A stretch of 8,416 bases of DNA from Christensenella sp. UBA6345 (lineage in GTDB: Bacteria > Bacillota > Clostridia > Christensenellales > UBA1242), in assembly GCA_002437945.1 (NCBI GenBank), contig DJSB01000040.1, positions 1 through 8,416 of the forward strand, in the 5' to 3' direction. The notes beneath the pieces are model-generated. The model was not told the DNA's origin, did not search any database, and saw nothing but the letters and a program-made list of their open reading frames with translations. The position numbers were made by a program, and so were the translations under genes. This document shows, one piece after another, positions 6,403-8,416 of the stretch. Numbering within the stretch: the stretch's first letter is position 1; each line of letters begins with the position of its first letter.

Positions 6403-7721
6403 TGACTACTAAAGATATACTTAAAAAGAATATAGGATTTATTTCACTTGGTTGCGATAAAAATAGAGTAGACCTAGAACGAATAATTTCTTTAGTTAAA
6501 AATGCAGGATTTAATATAGTTGATGATATAAAAGATGCCAATGTTGTTATTATTAACACTTGCTCTTTTATAGAGTCAGCACGTAAAGAAAGTGTAGATA
6601 TTATTCTTAATACTATCACTTATAAAGCAAGACATTGCGAAAAAATAATCGTTACAGGCTGTTTAAATCAAATGAATTATACTGACTTAAATAGTAGTTT
6701 ACCAGAAGTAGATTGTTTCCTTAAAGTAAGTGATAATTCAAAAATAGTTAATATTATATTTGGATTGTATGGTGTCGAATTAAAAGAATCCGATAACTAT
6801 TGTAATATAGATCGTATTTTAAGTACTCCACACCATTATGCATATTTAAAAATATCTGAAGGCTGTAACAATTTTTGTTCCTATTGTACCATACCTTTTA
6901 TTAGGGGAAGATTCGTTTCTACACCTATCGAACAATTAATTAATGAAGCAAAACAATTAGCAAGTCTTGGCGTAAAAGAACTTATTTTAGTAGGGCAAGA
7001 TGTTACTAAATACGGATTTGATTTATATGGTAAATATGCACTAGTTCAATTAATCCAAGAAATATCAAAAATTGATGGGATTAAATGGATACGACTTCTA
7101 TATTGCTATCCAGAACTAGTTAACGATGAATTAATTAACGAAATTAAAAATAACGATAAAGTAGTAAAGTATATTGACTTACCAATTCAACATATTAATT
7201 CGGATATTCTTAAATCTATGAATAGACGAACAGACAAAGAAAAAATATTAGAGATTATTCATAAATTAAAAAGTAATATTCCTAATATCGCTATACGTAC
7301 TACATTTATACTTGGCTTTCCAGGTGAAACCCAACAACAATTTGAAGAAGTGTTACAATTTATAAAAGATGAAAAACTAACTAATATTGGTTTCTTTGCA
7401 TATTCTAGAGAACCAGGTACTCGAGCATATGATTTTCCTAATCAAATTCCAGCCCGTACAAAATCTAGTAGAGTTAAAAAAGCATATGCAGAGCAATATA
7501 AAGTTATTATTAACAACAACATAAGTTTGTGTAATAAAATTTTTGATGTTATAATAGATGATGTCGAAGACGGAATATTTATCGGGCGTACATATATGAG
7601 TGCACCAGAAGTAGACACTTGTGTATTTATTCCTTACGATGAAAAAGTAAAAGTCGGAGATATTATAAAAGTAAAAATAGTTGATTATGTTGACTATGAT
7701 TTAAAAGGAGTTATTGTATGA
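6402..7721 (+). CDS. rimO: Ribosomal protein S12 (aspartate C3)-methylthiotransferase RimO
   Basis: A 439-residue radical-SAM enzyme that methylthiolates the conserved Asp of ribosomal protein S12 (about position 88-89), using S-adenosylmethionine and two 4Fe-4S clusters in the cytoplasm. The N-terminal MTTase domain carries the first-cluster cysteines Cys18 (SLGC), Cys54 (NTCSF) and Cys87 (TGC). The radical-SAM motif CNNFCSYC gives Cys155, Cys159 and Cys162, followed by TIPFIRGRF. Family segments IDLPIQHIN, SMNRR and FILGFPGET follow, and residues about 375-439 form a TRAM domain. The GCDKNRVD N-terminus and short size fit RimO better than the tRNA enzymes MiaB or MtaB. The ATG start overlaps the ftsK stop (TAATG). 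GGAGA (6388-6392) inside the end of ftsK provides the ribosome binding site, nine bases from the ATG, which suggests translational coupling. All six cluster cysteines are present, so it should be active. Confidence 0.95.
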   Translation: MTTKDILKKNIGFISLGCDKNRVDLERIISLVKNAGFNIVDDIKDANVVIINTCSFIESARKESVDIILNTITYKARHCEKIIVTGCLNQMNYTDLNSSLPEVDCFLKVSDNSKIVNIIFGLYGVELKESDNYCNIDRILSTPHHYAYLKISEGCNNFCSYCTIPFIRGRFVSTPIEQLINEAKQLASLGVKELILVGQDVTKYGFDLYGKYALVQLIQEISKIDGIKWIRLLYCYPELVNDELINEIKNNDKVVKYIDLPIQHINSDILKSMNRRTDKEKILEIIHKLKSNIPNIAIRTTFILGFPGETQQQFEEVLQFIKDEKLTNIGFFAYSREPGTRAYDFPNQIPARTKSSRVKKAYAEQYKVIINNNISLCNKIFDVIIDDVEDGIFIGRTYMSAPEVDTCVFIPYDEKVKVGDIIKVKIVDYVDYDLKGVIV

Positions 7722-8371
7722 ATTTACCCAACAAAATAACATGTGTACGTATTGTACTTTTACCTGTATTTATTTTCTTTTATTTGGCTACATTTATTCC
7801 ATGCAATTATTTAATTGCTGGTATTATATTTGCTATAGCCGCATTTACAGATATGCTTGATGGCAAAATTGCTAGAAAGTATAATCTTGTTACCAATTTA
7901 GGCAAATTTTTAGACCCAATTGCCGACAAACTTATAGTTATGGCTGCACTTATACTTGTAGCCAGTGACGGCACAATTCCTAGCCCATATGGCATTATTA
8001 TTGCTATTATAATTATCGGTAGAGAACTTATTATTAGTGCATTTAGGCAAATAGCCGCTGCCAATGGTGTAGTAATGGCAGCAGATATGTGGGGTAAATA
8101 TAAGACAACATTCCAGACCATCGCTTTACCATTATTAATGGTTCAAGCACAAGTTGTTGCTTCTAATTGGCTTACTGGTAACGGATTACTTGCATTCCAG
8201 ATTGTTAATTATGTTCTTATTGGCATTGCCACAGCATTAACAATAATCAGTGGTTGCAATTACATAATTAAAAATATTCAAGTTCTAAAAGAACAACCAA
8301 AAACTCAAACTGCAACTATTGAAAATACTGATAATGAAAATACAACTGAAAATAACTCAAAAGAAGATTAA
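7718..8371 (+). CDS. pgsA: CDP-diacylglycerol--glycerol-3-phosphate 3-phosphatidyltransferase (PGP synthase)
   Basis: A 217-residue integral membrane enzyme that joins CDP-diacylglycerol and glycerol-3-phosphate to make phosphatidylglycerophosphate, the precursor of phosphatidylglycerol and cardiolipin. The CDP-alcohol phosphotransferase signature is complete: Asp45, Asp48-Gly49, Ala52-Arg53, Gly62, Asp66 and Asp70 at the standard spacing. The opening MNLPNKITCVRIVLLPVF is typical of PgsA. Several hydrophobic segments are visible (about 8-24, 28-44, 70-84, 92-109, 131-148, 160-185). The last 25 residues or so are hydrophilic, rich in Asn, Thr and Glu, and extend the protein beyond the common 180-195 residues. 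The ATG overlaps the rimO stop by four bases (ATGA), with AGGAG at 7706-7710. In many Bacillota cinA and recA follow pgsA; here only 26 bases separate the stop from a putative IS end, with no terminator seen. Confidence 0.95.
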   Translation: MNLPNKITCVRIVLLPVFIFFYLATFIPCNYLIAGIIFAIAAFTDMLDGKIARKYNLVTNLGKFLDPIADKLIVMAALILVASDGTIPSPYGIIIAIIIIGRELIISAFRQIAAANGVVMAADMWGKYKTTFQTIALPLLMVQAQVVASNWLTGNGLLAFQIVNYVLIGIATALTIISGCNYIIKNIQVLKEQPKTQTATIENTDNENTTENNSKED

Positions 8372-8397
8372 TACAAATAAAAAAACTACTAATAATC

Positions 8398-8416
8398 TGA
8401 AGTGAACCCCGTAGGG
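8398..8416 (+). mobile_element. Putative insertion-sequence terminal repeat, right edge
   Basis: TGAAGTGAACCCC (8398-8410) is the exact inverse copy of 8-20, followed by GTAGGG to the window end. The continuation differs from that of the left copy (ATTTTTG), as the imperfect left and right ends of one IS would. The tip again faces into the window and the body would lie to the right. The two edges are then consistent with two copies of the same element in the same orientation. No transposase is visible, so the IS identity is inference. Confidence 0.45.

Noticed and set aside
7807..8121. 104-residue minus-strand frame
   Set aside because: Fully antisense to pgsA, which has an intact family signature.
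1..8416. Whole window as a composite transposon carrying cargo
   Set aside because: The contents include core genes in conserved order (ftsK, rimO, pgsA); chromosomal DNA between two IS copies is the simpler reading.

Overview
The window is an AT-rich, low-GC chromosomal segment that looks like a Gram-positive anaerobe of the Clostridia/Bacillota type. The reasons are strong AGGAG-type ribosome binding sites, A/T-ending codons, the conserved block ftsK/spoIIIE - rimO - pgsA, and a PdaB-like (spore-type) polysaccharide deacetylase. All genes called with confidence lie on the + strand. No rRNA, tRNA or CRISPR array was seen. The species cannot be named from this sequence.

Layout. Both edges of the window (8-20 and 8398-8410) carry the same 13-base word in opposite orientation. 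Each copy looks like the tip of an IS3/IS150-like insertion sequence whose body lies outside the window. Inside the left edge is a small accessory operon: an extended -10 promoter, an alpha/beta hydrolase (154-1098), and 14 bases later a GTG-started XRE regulator with two membrane segments and a C-terminal zinc ribbon (1113-1724). A 670-base non-coding stretch follows. It holds nested hairpins (1745-1798), a terminator-like hairpin with a competing upstream pairing (1830-1897), a start-less coding remnant (1941-2060), and a very AT-rich area with a perfect 14-base palindrome upstream of the next promoter.

The second half is core genome. A membrane-anchored NodB-fold protein (2404-3114) lacks several expected catalytic residues and ends at a clean intrinsic terminator (3177-3206). 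A new promoter then drives three tightly packed genes. These are the DNA translocase FtsK/SpoIIIE (3295-6402, TTG start, long Asn-rich linker), the ribosomal protein S12 methylthiotransferase RimO (6402-7721), and the phosphatidylglycerophosphate synthase PgsA (7718-8371). They overlap by 1 and 4 bases, so they are probably cotranscribed and translationally coupled. They serve chromosome segregation, ribosome modification and anionic phospholipid synthesis.

No clear new defence or mobile system is visible. The best leads are the structured spacer at 1741-1900, the degenerate deacetylase, the hydrolase/membrane-regulator pair, the unusual FtsK linker and gamma domain, and the putative IS ends, one of which lies only 26 bases after pgsA.
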